Positions 22,487 through 33,340 of a DNA stretch of 64,000 bases are shown here, in pieces. The notes beneath the pieces are model-generated. The model worked only from the letters and a program-made list of their open reading frames with translations, was not told the DNA's origin and searched no databases. The DNA comes from Apoderus coryli (lineage: Eukaryota > Arthropoda > Insecta > Coleoptera > Attelabidae). Both the position numbers and the translations under genes were made by a program. Position 1 is the stretch's first letter. The number at the start of each line of letters is the position of its first letter. The stretch covers positions 3,856,342-3,920,341 of the forward strand of contig OU452216.1 in NCBI GenBank assembly GCA_911728435.2, written 5' to 3'.

Positions 22487-22898
22487 ATGCCAAAATTATC
22501 TCGGTATTATCAAGACCCTAGGGGTATTACAACTGAAGATACAAGGTGTCAAAGTTGAGGTATCATTTTAATTTTGCTGCCATTTTTTTTTCTACTTGTA
22601 ATTTTTATTCGAAATTTTTATTTTCAGGTTCTAAATACATGACGGTTAGTTAATATGGAACGTTACACGAAGGAACAACATGTTTTTATTATTAAAACAT
22701 TTTTTGAAAATTGCAAAAGTTATAATTAGGAAAGTTAAAACTAAATTCGGTAGAGAAAATGCTCCAACAAATCGTGCCATCAAGCTGATGGTTGAGAAAT
22801 TTGAAGAAACTGGATCCGTTTATGATATCAGAACCAGAATTTATCAACGTAGTGGTCGTTGACCCGAGAATATAGCGACTGTGAGCAGAAGTGTTGAA

Positions 22899-23610
22899 TT
22901 TCAATTTTTTTTTTGGGTATCAGGTTCGAATTTTGAATTGAAGATTCCTTATTTCATGTTTGTAAACAATTGGTTTAATTTGTCATTTATTTATTTTTTC
23001 CCTTTTCAATTCTACCATTCGACGTTTCGACAATGGTTATTGTCTTCTTCACGGATCATATTATATTGTTTTCTAAAATATGTTGTCCTCAGCCCTTAAA
23101 CATCGTGTTGAACTTTCGTTTTGTGAGAAAACGGCGTCTGTTTGCGAAATGTTGTCGAAAAGTCGAATGGTAGAATTGAAAAGGGAAAAAAAATAAATGA
23201 CAAATTAAGGCTGTTTGATCAGACTCCAAATATAGGTATAAGGCATTCATGATTGTGCACTTATTTCTTAATCGATTTGAAAAATTCTTTTTGGATCATA
23301 GAGAAAACACTTTAACAGAGGTTTATATAGGAATAAAAATAAGTCAATATAAATTGCTAAGAATTTTTTTTTATTCCTATATAAACCTCTGTTAAAGTGT
23401 TCTCTCTATGATCCAAAAAGAATTTTTCAAATCGATTAAGAAATAAGTGCACAATCATGAATGCCTTATACCTATATTTTGAGTCTGATCAAACAGCCTT
23501 AAACCAATTGTTTACAAAAATGAAATAAGGAATCTTCAATTCAAAATTCGAACTTGATACCCAAGAAAAAAAAATGATATTGAACACCAAGGTTCAAGAA
23601 AACAAAACGA
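22899..23610. mobile_element. Foldback element with 12-bp flanking duplication
   Basis: Long inverted arms: about 22913-23035 (GGGTATCAGGTTCGAATTTT, then AATTTGTCATTTATTTA and CTACCATTCGACGTTTCGAC) against about 23150-23206 plus 23500-23564. The right arm is split by a MITE at 23209-23498. AGAAGTGTTGAA stands on both sides (22887-22898 and 23611-23622) and fits the transposase reading frame, so it is a target duplication. The left arm contains a hammerhead-like string on the minus strand, which hints at a Penelope-like or similar retroelement rather than a cut-and-paste element. Confidence 0.7.
23209..23498. mobile_element. 290-bp MITE with TTAA target duplication
   Basis: Near-perfect palindrome: GGCTGTTTGATCAGACTC at the left end and GAGTCTGATCAAACAGCC at the right, arms of about 130 bp meeting near 23345-23365. 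TTAA precedes it (23205-23208) and follows it (23499-23502). Removing it and one TTAA restores ACAAATTAAACCAATTG, the exact complement of the left foldback arm. TTAA targets are used by piggyBac-like transposases. Confidence 0.85.
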
Positions 23611-24745
23611 AGAAGTGTTGAAGTAGATCCAAAAATATCCATTCGTCATCGTTCGCAGCAATTAAACATCAAACGATCCACATTATTCAACATTTTGCAT
23701 CGTGATCTCCATTTAAAGGCTTATAAGATCCAGCAGAATTGGTTTCTTGGGCCATCGAAAAACAGGAAGAAAATGGGAATTTTTTACCAAAATAATCTTC
23801 ACCGACGAAGCCCATTTCCACCTCAATGGATACGTCAACAAGCAGAATTGCCGCATTTGCGGTAACGAGAATCCAAGAGTTATCTTAGAGCAACCATTGC
23901 ATCCACAAAAAGTTACGGTTTGGTGTGGTTTGTGGTCCAGAGGAATCATTGAACCATATTTTTTTGAAAACGAAAATGGAAATGCGATTATACGGGCAAT
24001 GTAAATCGCTACAGGGAGATGATGCGAAGATTTTTGTGGCATAAAATTGATGATTTAGACGTAAAGAATATGTGGTTTCACAGGATGGTGCCAATTGTCA
24101 CACAGCAGGAGAAACAATGGATCTTTTGAAAGAAAAGTTCGAAAATCGCATTATTTCTCGTAGAGGAGAATCAAATTGACCACCACGATCGCGCGATATT
24201 TTTTTGTCGGGTTTTTTGAAGTCTAAAGTGTACAGCAATAATCCCACAACAGTTAACGAGCTTAAAAGCACCATTATCGAGCAGATATCAACCATCGACA
24301 ACAATTTATTGCCAAACGTCATTGATAATTGTGGTAAAAAATTGCGAGCCTGCCGAGCCAGTAGAGGGGTTGTAACTTATTCAGATTTACCTGTAATAAG
24401 ATTATTTACAAATTCTGGCTCGAATGACCGTTTTATTACTTTTGATTTTCTATCGAGCTTTCAATTAATTTTCTTGAATAATTTGATAACTTTTTTTATA
24501 TAGAAAATCAACTTGACAACTTTATTTATTTTTTTTTATCTATTTTTTTTATAATGACATTGGATAACTATATTTTTTTACAATTAAAAATTAATAACAT
24601 AAACAATTAAACTAAACATACAAAGTGAACAATAAATATTGAACAGGGGTCACTTAACCTTAAGAATTTTTTAGCAAAAATGTCTTTATAGAGCCAAAAC
24701 TGACTCCCTCTTAAGTTTGGCACAAAATTTATGGAACACCCTGTA

Positions 24746-25229
24746 TATTCGTTTATTTTCCGCAATATCTAAAATATTATCTATCCAATAATACGAGTAT
24801 AAGTTTATTTTAACAAAATTCTCACGGCTTGATAGTCATTAACCGTACCCAGAAAACCACAGACAGTTTTAGTATTTTTGCAGCTGTTTGCTATTTCTAA
24901 CGACCTCGCTGACAGTGGTGCGAAACATAATTTTAAAATCCACCCTCATCTAACTGTCTAGTTATTTTTTTATCACATTCCATATGACATTTTAATGATG
25001 TGAAACACGATAACTTTGTAGATGGATCGTAATTTGTTTAAAATTACTTTTAAGAACATCACTGAAATTTAGTTTATGCTATTTTGAAATTTCATATGTT
25101 TTATTATTTACGTTATACATAATATTATACCTCCTATAAATAAATACAGTGTGTCCACGGATTGAGTAACTTTAAATTTGACGTTTTGTGGACTAGTCCT
25201 GCTAAATAATAATAATAATGGGACACCCA
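24746..25229. other. Intergenic, nothing recognised
   Basis: AT-rich, no ORF of note. ACAGTGTGTCCACGG at about 25148 resembles a degraded transposon end. The last eight bases, GACACCCA, are the left target duplication of the next block. Confidence 0.5.
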
Positions 25230-25467
25230 CAGTGGCGGCTTGTGGCAGTTTGATATGGTGAAGCATAACATAAAATAAAGTCATATACTTAAGAGGTAGC
25301 TAAAATTAATAGGGATATCCCTACTTCGTCAACTGCTTAAAATATAGGTTATGTTTATAAGTAGGTACCTCACCTAAGTATTGTTTTCTTTAAAACACAT
25401 TTTATGAAACTGTCAATCAAATTACTTTTATACTACCTGTTAGCAAATGATAATACGTCTCATAATA

Positions 25468-25560
25468 ATAATAATAATAGCATTTATTGTCCCAACAGCG
25501 AAGCCAATTACAGGACAAAATAATAATAATTCCAAAACGGTGAAACCACAAAAAAATAAA
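25468..25560 (-). mobile_element. LINE 3' end
   Basis: On the minus strand the sequence runs TGTAATTGGCTTCGCTGTTG then GGACAATAAATGCTATTATT, ending in (TTA)n at about 25463-25480. It resembles the tail of the LINE at 34955-36446 (GTTGGGCAATAAATGC). How far it extends upstream (towards 25.9 kb) is unclear. Confidence 0.6.
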
Positions 25561-26030
25561 TTTAAATTAAAATAAAAAGAAAACTAGCTCTTAATGGTAA
25601 TACCAAAGATTAATCTACACAATAGATAGTCAGCCCAATGCATTAAAATCAGAACATCTCTAAGTATGCCTGCCACTACGTGGCGTAGACTAGCGTGTAA
25701 AGAATAGAGCAGTATTGTCACAGCCAGAAACCGTTTTGTAGTTTATTAATATCAAAAACAAAACGCAACGTATAACAATTATTTAGATCATTTGCAACAG
25801 ATATGCACCGGCAATGCTGTATTGTCAGAGAGAGAAATTGATGAAATTCTGTATTAATCTGGAGGGGATACGCAGGGAGGGTAGAAAAAAAAACAAGCGA
25901 ATGTGGTGTGTGTCGTGCTGTTGCCAATTCGTCGGTAAAAGAAACACACAGGGTGATTTATTACAAGTACAGTATTGAAATAAAAGCCTAATCTCTATGA
26001 ATTAAATTTAATATAATAATATTTAATCCA

Positions 26031-26075
26031 TGTCATACATGTTTCAAGACTAGACCAGTCCCATGATCAGTGGCG
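26031..26075 (-). ncRNA. Decayed hammerhead ribozyme motif
   Basis: On the minus strand: GCCA, CTGATCA (core G changed to C), a stem II of GGGACT/AGTCTT type, GAAA, C-AT-G, triplet GTA, then TGAC. Stem I pairs at three of four positions. Same architecture as the copies at 10.3 and 30.4 kb, but with a broken core. Confidence 0.5.
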
Positions 26076-27984
26076 AACAATCGTTAAATGAAAAGCTTTT
26101 AGATAGAAACATACTTTTGACTAAATATTTCACGTAGACAATGTGGCAAAGATGTAACAAGATTGTTGTAGATCTTATAATACCTATAATAAAAAAAATA
26201 TCAGTGCTACCTATATTATATTAGGTATACCTATTATAATAGTCTGTCTCTTCATCAGGTATAAGTTCCACTTTATCGGTTTAGGTACTTAAATTTTACT
26301 TCTTTTTAATGTTTCTTCGGGTAAATAATAAGTTCGGTAGGAATAGGGCTTTGGGTATGAAACAAAAAAGATAGAAAATAGAAATTTGATATAGGGGTAG
26401 TTCTAAGCATTTACAAGTTTGTGACGTGTAGCGATTTTCGATGCCGCCCCCGGAGGTATACATGAGGGCGGCGCAATGCCGTTTTAAATATCTCGTTTCG
26501 CTTTCTTGGAAAATAAAAAATTATAACTGATAACTGAAACTTAGTACTTAATACGTGGGCGTAAGAGGTAAGCTCACTTCACAGGTCTCTATTAATGAAA
26601 GAAAGTTAACATTTTGAGCATCTGCGTAAAATTAAATGTATCCGTTTGGTGGGTAGTTTTGATTACAATAAGTCGGTGCCAAGCCCAAGCCCGAAACAAA
26701 ATAAATCTATATTTACCTACTACCTATTTGGCTTGGTACCGACTATTATGTGCATTGTTGTCTTTTGAATGATATTTGTATTTTGTTATTTTTCGTATTT
26801 TTTATTAGTTCTTTTGACAGCTCTGGTGTCATCAATACACCTGTATCCCGAATTGCACCAAATTGCAATGCTATTGAACAAGCATATAATCCTAAATATA
26901 ATATTCTTTTTGAACTACCTGTATCTCGAAAACCAAGCCGTAGCGGACCCATGTACATATGAAATTTGTATCTTAAAATTAGTCAAAGAATCACCCTTTA
27001 AAGTTTGTACAAGTACTTATGCAACACCCTGTATACATAGATACTTTGATTTGCAATTTGCAAATCTGTCAAACTAGGTAATGCTGTTTTTTTTTATTTA
27101 CTTTCAAATATGGTGTTATGTAATTGTATTCAAATTAAATGTTTGGGGATGATATTTACGAGTTTTATTTTTTTATATAGAGAAACTGTTATTCAGTTTT
27201 TAAGGATCAATCTGAAGCAGACGATTGTACTTTTTAAAACATGAAAAAAGTTATTGTCGTGATACTTTTAACACCCTGTTGGTGGGTTTTTAAAGCTTTT
27301 TACGAAACGTGTTAACAATGCAATCTACATAAATCGTTAGTTTTTTAAAGTTTTATGATCATTGCACAAAAACCAATATTAGGGAGACTGTAAGTTTTTT
27401 TTCAATTCGGCGTTGCAGAATTTGAACCTAATTGTGATAATTGTGTTATTTTACTAGTATAGATATTTTTGAGTAAATTAATTCGGTTATAATCGATGAG
27501 TAGAATCTTTGGAGTAAAATACATTTCACAAAAACCCTGAACCATATTTCTCAATAGGTTTAAATTTTCATTAAAAACAGATTAAAAATTCTAATTTTTT
27601 ACATCCTGCATTTCGAAACCGTATTTTTTTAAATAATTATTGTCATGCTGGAAATTTCAAACCTTATTTACTTCAGCAACTTGTAAAAAGCACAGCCTTT
27701 TTAATATTAACATTTCTTAAAATCGATATTACGCGATAACGATGACTTTCTATCAATATCACAGAAGGATACATTTATTACGTATATAATTTGTTAGATT
27801 TTACATCTCCGAATTGAAACACACGCAAAAAATGTGCATAATGTTAACGACAAGTTGAATCTGCTGTTTGAGATTGATCCTTAAAACTGAATCAGGTAAT
27901 AACCGGAAGTCCTATCTATAACGCCAAATTTCGTTAATTTAAATATAACTTTTTGATGCATCCTTATATCCGAAATTTAAAATT

Positions 27985-28016
27985 AAATGACTAAAATAAC
28001 ATTATTTTAGTCATTT
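27985..28016. repeat. Perfect 15-bp palindrome
   Basis: AAATGACTAAAATAA (27985-27999) and its reverse complement TTATTTTAGTCATTT (28002-28016) with a 2-base loop. Confidence 0.8.
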
Positions 28017-28403
28017 AAAATTATTGTCTAAAACATTTAATAAACCAGCCCTGTATATTTATACTATTATAGTAATTTCTTTTATTTTCGTCCATACACA
28101 TTAATCTTTGCGTAGATAGGTATACGTATACCATATAATTTTAAACAAAAAACACTGCTGCACAGTAGTACATATATGATACCTATAATATAAAAACAAA
28201 CTCCCACCTCGTAGGGGAAAGTATACTCGTCCTTGTCTAACATTGCCCATATGATTATTTTATTTCAACACAATACAATACAATACAATTTCCATGGTTG
28301 CATGTTTTTCTAATAGATGTAGCTCGTGTCGAGACAGTTTCAATTTTTGTTTTATTTCCCATATACGCTGACTATCTATTGTGTAGATTAATCTTTGGTA
28401 ATA

Positions 28404-30041
28404 CTAATCAGTAACATGAGACATGGCACAATCCATAATTTCTTTAACACTACACGAAAAAATATCACAATATTTACACATAAGATTGTAGTTTCTGGTA
28501 CAAATAGAAATAGGAGATCTCAACATAAGATTCGTCCTAGCATAACCACAATAAAATGTTGTACTGGACCTTATGTTGAAATTAATTCTTGAAAGCAAGT
28601 GGGAACAATCTATATTGGAGTGAACTAAATTGTAAAGAAATCGCAAAGAATTTATTTTCCTTCTAAGTTCAAGACTTGGTATCTCAAATCGATCTGTCAT
28701 TAATTGGTAGTCAGTACCCCTTGGAGGATAATGACCATCCGCTTTATACATTAAGTACTTCAAAAATCTACGTTGCACTTTTTCGACCGTATTTTGATGA
28801 GTCACATAATATGGATACCATATCAGTGACCCATATTCCAGTTTAGAGCGCACGTAGCTAAAATACAGCGTTTTAAGGGTATCTGTGTTTCTAAATCCCC
28901 TGCAATTCCTAACCAGAAAACCGTATGTCCTACCTGCCTCTAGTGTCTTATAATTGATATGCTCAGCAAACGTAAATTTCGAATCAAATATAATTCCTAA
29001 ATCAGTGACAGATTCACATCGTGAGATTTGCAGCTGATCAATGGAATAAACGTAATCAATGATCACCCTCTTGAGCGTAAAACTGATATATTTGCACTTC
29101 GACGGATTAAGTGAAAGTTTATTTAGTACGCACCATTGATGCACCAGCTCCAAATTGTTCTGTAGGTTAGCACAGTCAACGATACTATCAATAGAACTGT
29201 ACAATTTAAGATCATCCGCAAACATCAACCGATCACAATTCATTCCATTCTCCAGGTCATTGATAAATAACATAAAAAAGAGGGGTCCAAGGTTCGATCC
29301 CTGAGGCACTCCTGAAGAAGCTGTATATGTATGTGACTGGTAGCCATTGTGAGAAACATACTGAGGTCTATTTTTCAAGTATGACTGAAGAAACAATTTT
29401 AGGTTTAAAACAAAACCAAACTGGTCAAATTTTCGCATCAAAATGCCGTGATCCATTCTGTCAAATGCCTTTGTGAAATCTGTATATATTACATCAATTT
29501 GGCCTCCACGATCTAAAACCTCAGAAACATTTTCAGAAAGAACCGCTAGATTAGACACAGTAGATCTATGGGAAAAGAAACCATGTTGTACAGTGGAAAT
29601 CTGATTTCTAACAAAACTATAAATACGATCATATAGTACAGACTCAAAAATTTGTGCAAAATTCGACAGAATGGAAATCGGGCGATAGTTATCAATCACA
29701 GATCTGTCACCCGACTTCAGAATAGGAACAACCTTAGACCTCTTCCACTCCTGCGGAAATACCTTATTTTCAAGGGCCAAGTTAAATATTAAGCACAGCG
29801 GCCCAACCAGAACCGGCATACTGTCTTTTACAAAGAAAGATGGAAGACCATCCGGACCTGATGTCATCCCGTTACTGAGCCTTCTGCATGCTTTTAATAT
29901 TTCATCCTCAGTAACTGATTCAATCGAAAACGAATCAACATAAGGACAATAATGACCAGAATCCGCGTTCGAGGAGTCAATAAATACACCCTGGAAAAAG
30001 GTCTCATACCAGATATTGTTAAAAGCTCTGCTTTTATGCAT
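28404..30041 (-). CDS. Jockey-type reverse transcriptase, 5'-truncated but open
   Basis: 545 codons without interruption. The order is NGMTSGPDGLPSFFVKDS (RT 0/1 region), NYRPISILSNFAQIFES, HGFFSHRSTVSNLA, VIYTDFTKAFDRMDHGIL (first Asp), ASSGVPQGSNLGPLFF, DRLMFADDLKLYSS (catalytic FADD), CKYISFT, thumb and C-terminus. The start lies in the linker after the endonuclease, so the endonuclease and ORF1 are missing: a typical truncated LINE copy. The RT residues look intact. It lies in the hAT-bounded block and is the same family as the copies at 34955-36446 and 40829-42530. Confidence 0.85.
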   Translation of the reverse strand: MHKSRAFNNIWYETFFQGVFIDSSNADSGHYCPYVDSFSIESVTEDEILKACRRLSNGMTSGPDGLPSFFVKDSMPVLVGPLCLIFNLALENKVFPQEWKRSKVVPILKSGDRSVIDNYRPISILSNFAQIFESVLYDRIYSFVRNQISTVQHGFFSHRSTVSNLAVLSENVSEVLDRGGQIDVIYTDFTKAFDRMDHGILMRKFDQFGFVLNLKLFLQSYLKNRPQYVSHNGYQSHTYTASSGVPQGSNLGPLFFMLFINDLENGMNCDRLMFADDLKLYSSIDSIVDCANLQNNLELVHQWCVLNKLSLNPSKCKYISFTLKRVIIDYVYSIDQLQISRCESVTDLGIIFDSKFTFAEHINYKTLEAGRTYGFLVRNCRGFRNTDTLKTLYFSYVRSKLEYGSLIWYPYYVTHQNTVEKVQRRFLKYLMYKADGHYPPRGTDYQLMTDRFEIPSLELRRKINSLRFLYNLVHSNIDCSHLLSRINFNIRSSTTFYCGYARTNLMLRSPISICTRNYNLMCKYCDIFSCSVKEIMDCAMSHVTD

Positions 30042-31282
30042 TTGCCTTTATTTATATTTATCAAACATTGATTTAAATCTGGAACAGGTGTGTCTGTATA
30101 TTTTTAACAACATTTTTCTGTTCTTAAAAGGAGTGTTGATTAAAAAAACTTAACTTTAGTTAAAATTAAAAAATAAACATTATTTTTCATAATAACTTCG
30201 CTTACCTGATGTCAGCGTAAATATAATTTACGCTGCTGATGTGTAGTACTTCCACTTGCTTCGTCCATATTAAAGTATGAGATATAATATATTAATGAAA
30301 TAAAACTTGTCTACTCTACAAATGAACCTTATATTTGTCAATCAATCATTATATAACCATACATGTTTCGAGAATTGAATTCTCATCTTCAGTGGTAAGA
30401 TATTTTATACAGAATAAGTCATCATACGTCTCCAAACATAAAATAAAATTATTAATTAAAAACTTTAAGAGGCAATAACATTGATTCTCTTTCCGTTTTC
30501 GTTTTGCGTTTTTTACGCATGCTTTAATTACTTTTTAAGTCAATCAAGAATTTATTACTCATACCTTACCATCGTAAGACTAATAATTTATTTAATTAAT
30601 TCTTGATTGACTTAAAAAGTAAAAAATATAAAAAATCAAAACTTTAAGCTTCCCGAAAAGTAAATAAAAATAATATTAGCACAGATATAGCACAAAGCAC
30701 AACTGTGACAGCACTAGAAATTTGCGACTGTGTGATAGAGATAGAGAATAATAATCGACATATAGGTACAAAACACTCGCCAAGCGTTGTCATATAACCT
30801 TATTTTACATTAAATCTCTGCTGCATCTACTCGTATATATGAAGCGTCCTTCTTATAGTGATTTTTTAATGGCAAGATTCGTATGCTATGCTTAGTACAA
30901 TTAAACGCTGGCAACTATGTTGAGACGAAGGGCGATAGGTGGTTGTATGCCAGATGACAGTGTTGCCCATTGTTGCTGAATTATAGATGAAAATGCTTTG
31001 GGGCACGCTTCATTTGCATAAGAACGTGTATGATAAATAAATAGGCTAGTCTCATAGGACACAAGCACTGGCAAGGGTGTTAACTGTCTCACACAGGGAA
31101 GAGAGAGACCGAAATAAATAATGTTTTACTATTATTACACGAATAAAAAAAGAGGGAAATACCTATAGGTATGTAAATTAAGTACTTATGTTAAATAGGT
31201 GTATACGATAAAGCCTGCTTCAGATGAATATGAAATTCAAAATTACAGTTGTATTGTAAAGCAGGTTGAAAATCAAGTATAC
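30042..31282. other. Gap with hammerhead copy and inverted repeats
   Basis: No gene recognised. GTAAATATAATTTAC at about 30217-30231 is a small palindrome. TTACTTTTTAAGTCAATCAA at about 30530 is inverted at about 30600-30622. The hammerhead motif is listed separately. Confidence 0.45.
30350..30400 (-). ncRNA. Hammerhead ribozyme motif, type I
   Basis: On the minus strand: stem I strand ACCA (30393-30396), core CTGAAGA (30386-30392), extra T, stem II GAGAATTCAATTCTC, core GAAA (30366-30369), minimal stem III C-AT-G, cleavage triplet GTA (30360-30362), then TGGT (30356-30359) pairing with ACCA. Compared with the 10.3-kb copy, both strands of stem I have changed together (TGAC/GTCA to TGGT/ACCA), which supports a selected fold. 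Confidence 0.72.
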
Positions 31283-32640
31283 ATTATAATAATAATAAAG
31301 ACTTTATTGTAAAATGTATATATCTTACAAATGGCGAAGTTGAAGCCAATGCTTCTTCACTTTACCTAACTAGATTTAACAAAGTTAACCGAAAACATAT
31401 AATATTCTCTCGTATCAAGTATCCAATTAAAGCTAAATCGAAAAAACAAATCCACACTAAAGAAAAATAAAATTAATAAATCCACAAATAATAATTGACA
31501 CTATAGTAGGTTGACTACATTATTTTTAACAAAATGTTTAAACCTGGCGCCAGTCAAAGTTTTTACATTTAATGGTATTTTATTATAAGTTTTACAGATG
31601 TTGTAAGAAAAAGATCTCTCGAACATTGCGGTAGAATGAGGAGGTGGGGAAATGCCCACGGAATTTTATTTTTTCATATAAATAAGCTGGAAGTTTCAAA
31701 TTGATAACTTTGTTATATAGAACCAATGAATGCAGAGCCCTTCTTTCATTCATTCGCATCCATTCAAGCTCTCGAAGCTTTGCGCTAACTACCTGTTCTC
31801 TACCTCGGATTCCACCAACTAGACGAACTTTTGCATTCGTTGGACTCTGTTCTCGTCCATTCTTGTTAGGCACGAACCGTAGACAACATCTGCGAAGTTA
31901 AAATGGGAGAGTACAAGAGCATCACACAACATTTTTTTAGTATGGTTATTGAGCAGCTTTTGACTACTATAAATAAGTTTTAGGTTTATAAAAGCTCGTT
32001 TAATGCATTCACTGATGTGATTCGAAAATCTTAAATTTGTGTCCAGCATTAAGGCCAAATTTTTCGCACAATCGGTAGACATATTGTTAACACGCACGTT
32101 TATCAGATTGAGATAATTATTTTTATGACAGTTACCGAATATTAATAGCTCAGATTTCTTAGGGTTAATCTCAAGACCATGGTTCTGAGACACTGCAACC
32201 AAAGACGCCAAATCGCTGTTTAATTTTGATATACTCGTACTTTCCACTGTTTTACTCGGTGAAAACGATAAGTAAACTTGCGTATCATCTGCATAGACAT
32301 GCGTGTCACAGTGTTCAATTGATTTTAACAACTGCGAAGCATACAGACAGAATAGGACGGGTCCCATAATTGATCCCTGTGGTACTCCATTCTCAATTTG
32401 TTTCAATTCCGAAGTCTTTCCCCACAGTGACACACTCTGCTTTCTTCCAAATAAATAACTATGTATCAAGTCTCTAGCTGACCTAGAAAATCCAAGGTAG
32501 CCAATAATAGAAAAAAGCAACTTGTGATTGATGCGATCGAACGCCTTGGTATAATCTAGAAGTACCAAAGCTGTGATATTACCGCGATCATTTGCTTGAA
32601 AGATATCATCTGTGACTTTAAGCATTGTGATCGAAAATAC
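31283..32640 (-). mobile_element. Jockey/CR1-type LINE, 5'-truncated, one frameshift
   Basis: Frame 31819-32625 begins in the RT at LKVTDDIFQANDRGN and has ALVLLDYTKAFDRINHKL (first Asp), IENGVPQGSIMGPVLF and THVYADDTQVYLSF (YADD). After a frameshift near 31850 the C-terminus continues in 31592-31873 (RELEWMRMNERRALHSLV). The 3' UTR ends in AATAAAGTCTTTATTATTAT at about 31283-31300. Same group as the copies at 0.9, 33.9 and 62.4 kb. Inactive because of truncation and frameshift. Confidence 0.82.
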
Positions 32641-32784
32641 TAATTTATATTTTAAATTTTATATAGAAAAAAATAATTACACAATAAAATAAAATTAAAT
32701 ACTTAAATGTTATTAATTTTACTGATTATTTAGGTGAAGCGTTGCTTCACTTGCTTCATAGGACAAGCCGCCACTGGACACCCA

Positions 32785-33059
32785 GTATTATAAAGTATTT
32801 ATAAATAGGTGGACAGGGTTAAGTTCGTATCAATTCACCTGCTTAAGGGCTAAAATGAAAGAATTAAATTTTATTGGAATACCTCAAACAATTAAAACTC
32901 ATTTAAAATGCAAAAGGGTTGCTATGGCAGGTGAAACGCTTTAGTTTTTTTTTAATTTTAAATCAAGAATAGTGAAGTTTCATAAATAATAGAGAGGAGT
33001 AACCACTTTAGTAATAATAATTCTGTAAAATGACACCTGTAAAACAATGAATTGAAATT
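32785..33059. other. Short intergenic stretch
   Basis: Nothing recognised. Confidence 0.4.
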
Positions 33060-33340
33060 TTGATGATGGTGGGCTACGGTGACAGAAAACGCCGTCATGA
33101 AGAAGTGTGCAGACTTTTTCATGATTTCATAAATTCAGAAAGGGTATGTATCTAAATTATGTGAGAAATCTTACGCAACTGGTAGTGTAAGAAAGAAAAT
33201 AAAAACGTGACGGCCAAAAACAGTTGCAGGCGGTAACAAGGCATTAGCTGTCATCCTGTCGTTGAAAGAAAACCCGCATTTATCGACAAGCGAAATCAGT
33301 CAACAAAACGATATTTCTTAAAGATCTGTGGTGAGATTTT
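33060..33340 (+). pseudogene. DUF4817-type transposase HTH fragment
   Basis: The plus strand gives GYGDRKRRHEEVCRLFHDFI, then after frame changes KLCEKSYATGSVRKK, RPKTVAGGNKALAVILSLKE and NPHLSTSEISQQNDIS. These match the N-terminal HTH region of insect DDE_3 transposases, which ends in ENPHISTR-like text before the catalytic domain. No catalytic part is visible downstream. Confidence 0.65.

Larger units (their letters stand above)
20974..22537 (+). mobile_element. Crypton-like tyrosine recombinase element, copy 1
   Basis: Shares with 43545-46080 (minus) a 5' flank starting CGATAATTTTTTACTAAAT, the coding region from ATGTCGCGAAGATTTGG (21157) and a 3' region ending ACCCTAGGGGTATTAC. No terminal inverted repeats belong to it. 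It directly abuts the (TTA)n tail of the preceding LINE and the TACAAGGTGT end of the next transposon at 22540. Confidence 0.7.
22655..24390 (+). pseudogene. DDE_3 transposase with DUF4817-type HTH, interrupted
   Basis: Starts MERYTKEQHVFIIKTFFEN at 22655, then after a frame change NAPTNRAIKLMVEKFEETG (HTH) and ENIATVSRSVE at 22898. After a 712-bp insertion it resumes at 23611 with EVDPKISIRHRSQQLNI. The catalytic part has IIFTDEAHFHLNGYVNKQN (first Asp), VTVWCGLWSRGII and, in another frame, VSQDGANCHTAGE (second Asp), then KSKVYSNNPTTVNELK to about 24390. Several frame changes and stops make it non-functional. Family length is about 350-400 residues; nearly all of it is traceable. Confidence 0.8.
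22540..24745 (+). mobile_element. DDE_3 (mariner-like) transposon with TACARGGTGT ends
   Basis: The left end TACAAGGTGT (22540-22549) and right end ACACCCTGTA (24736-24745) are inverted; TA lies at each edge. A decayed transposase fills the element and a foldback element (22899-23610) interrupts it. The pairing of this end sequence with a DDE_3 transposase explains many solitary TACAGGGTGT motifs elsewhere in the window. Confidence 0.65.
25561..28403. other. Unassigned interior of the hAT-bounded block
   Basis: No convincing gene. Seen: a decayed hammerhead copy (26031-26075), a GC-rich patch with CCGCCCCCGG at about 26440-26480, an inverted GTCGGTGCCAAGC/GCTTGGTACCGAC pair (about 26671-26744), ACACCCTGTA ends at about 27024 and 27272, and a 15-bp palindrome at 27985-28016. 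The 70-102-residue frames at 26.75-27.08 kb overlap on both strands and look like chance. Confidence 0.4.
25230..32776. mobile_element. 7.5-kb block bounded by hAT-like termini and exact 8-bp duplication
   Basis: The left terminus CAGTGGCGGCTTGTGG starts at 25230 and the right terminus is its inverted match (CAGTGGCGGCTTGTCC on the minus strand, ending at 32776). GACACCCA flanks both sides (25222-25229 and 32777-32784). An 8-bp duplication and CAGTGGCGG-type ends are typical of hAT transposons. No hAT transposase (BED finger or dimerisation domain) was recognised inside; the content is LINE copies and unassigned DNA. Either a non-autonomous hAT grew by nested insertion, or its transposase has decayed. 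Confidence 0.75.

Noticed and set aside
26746..27077. Overlapping ORFs of 70-102 residues on both strands
   Set aside because: Mirror frames of one segment, no domain, no start context, no neighbours.
25230..32776. Composite giant element moving LINE cargo by design
   Set aside because: The LINEs are 5'-truncated with their own tails, as expected from independent later insertions; no sign that they were captured as functional cargo.
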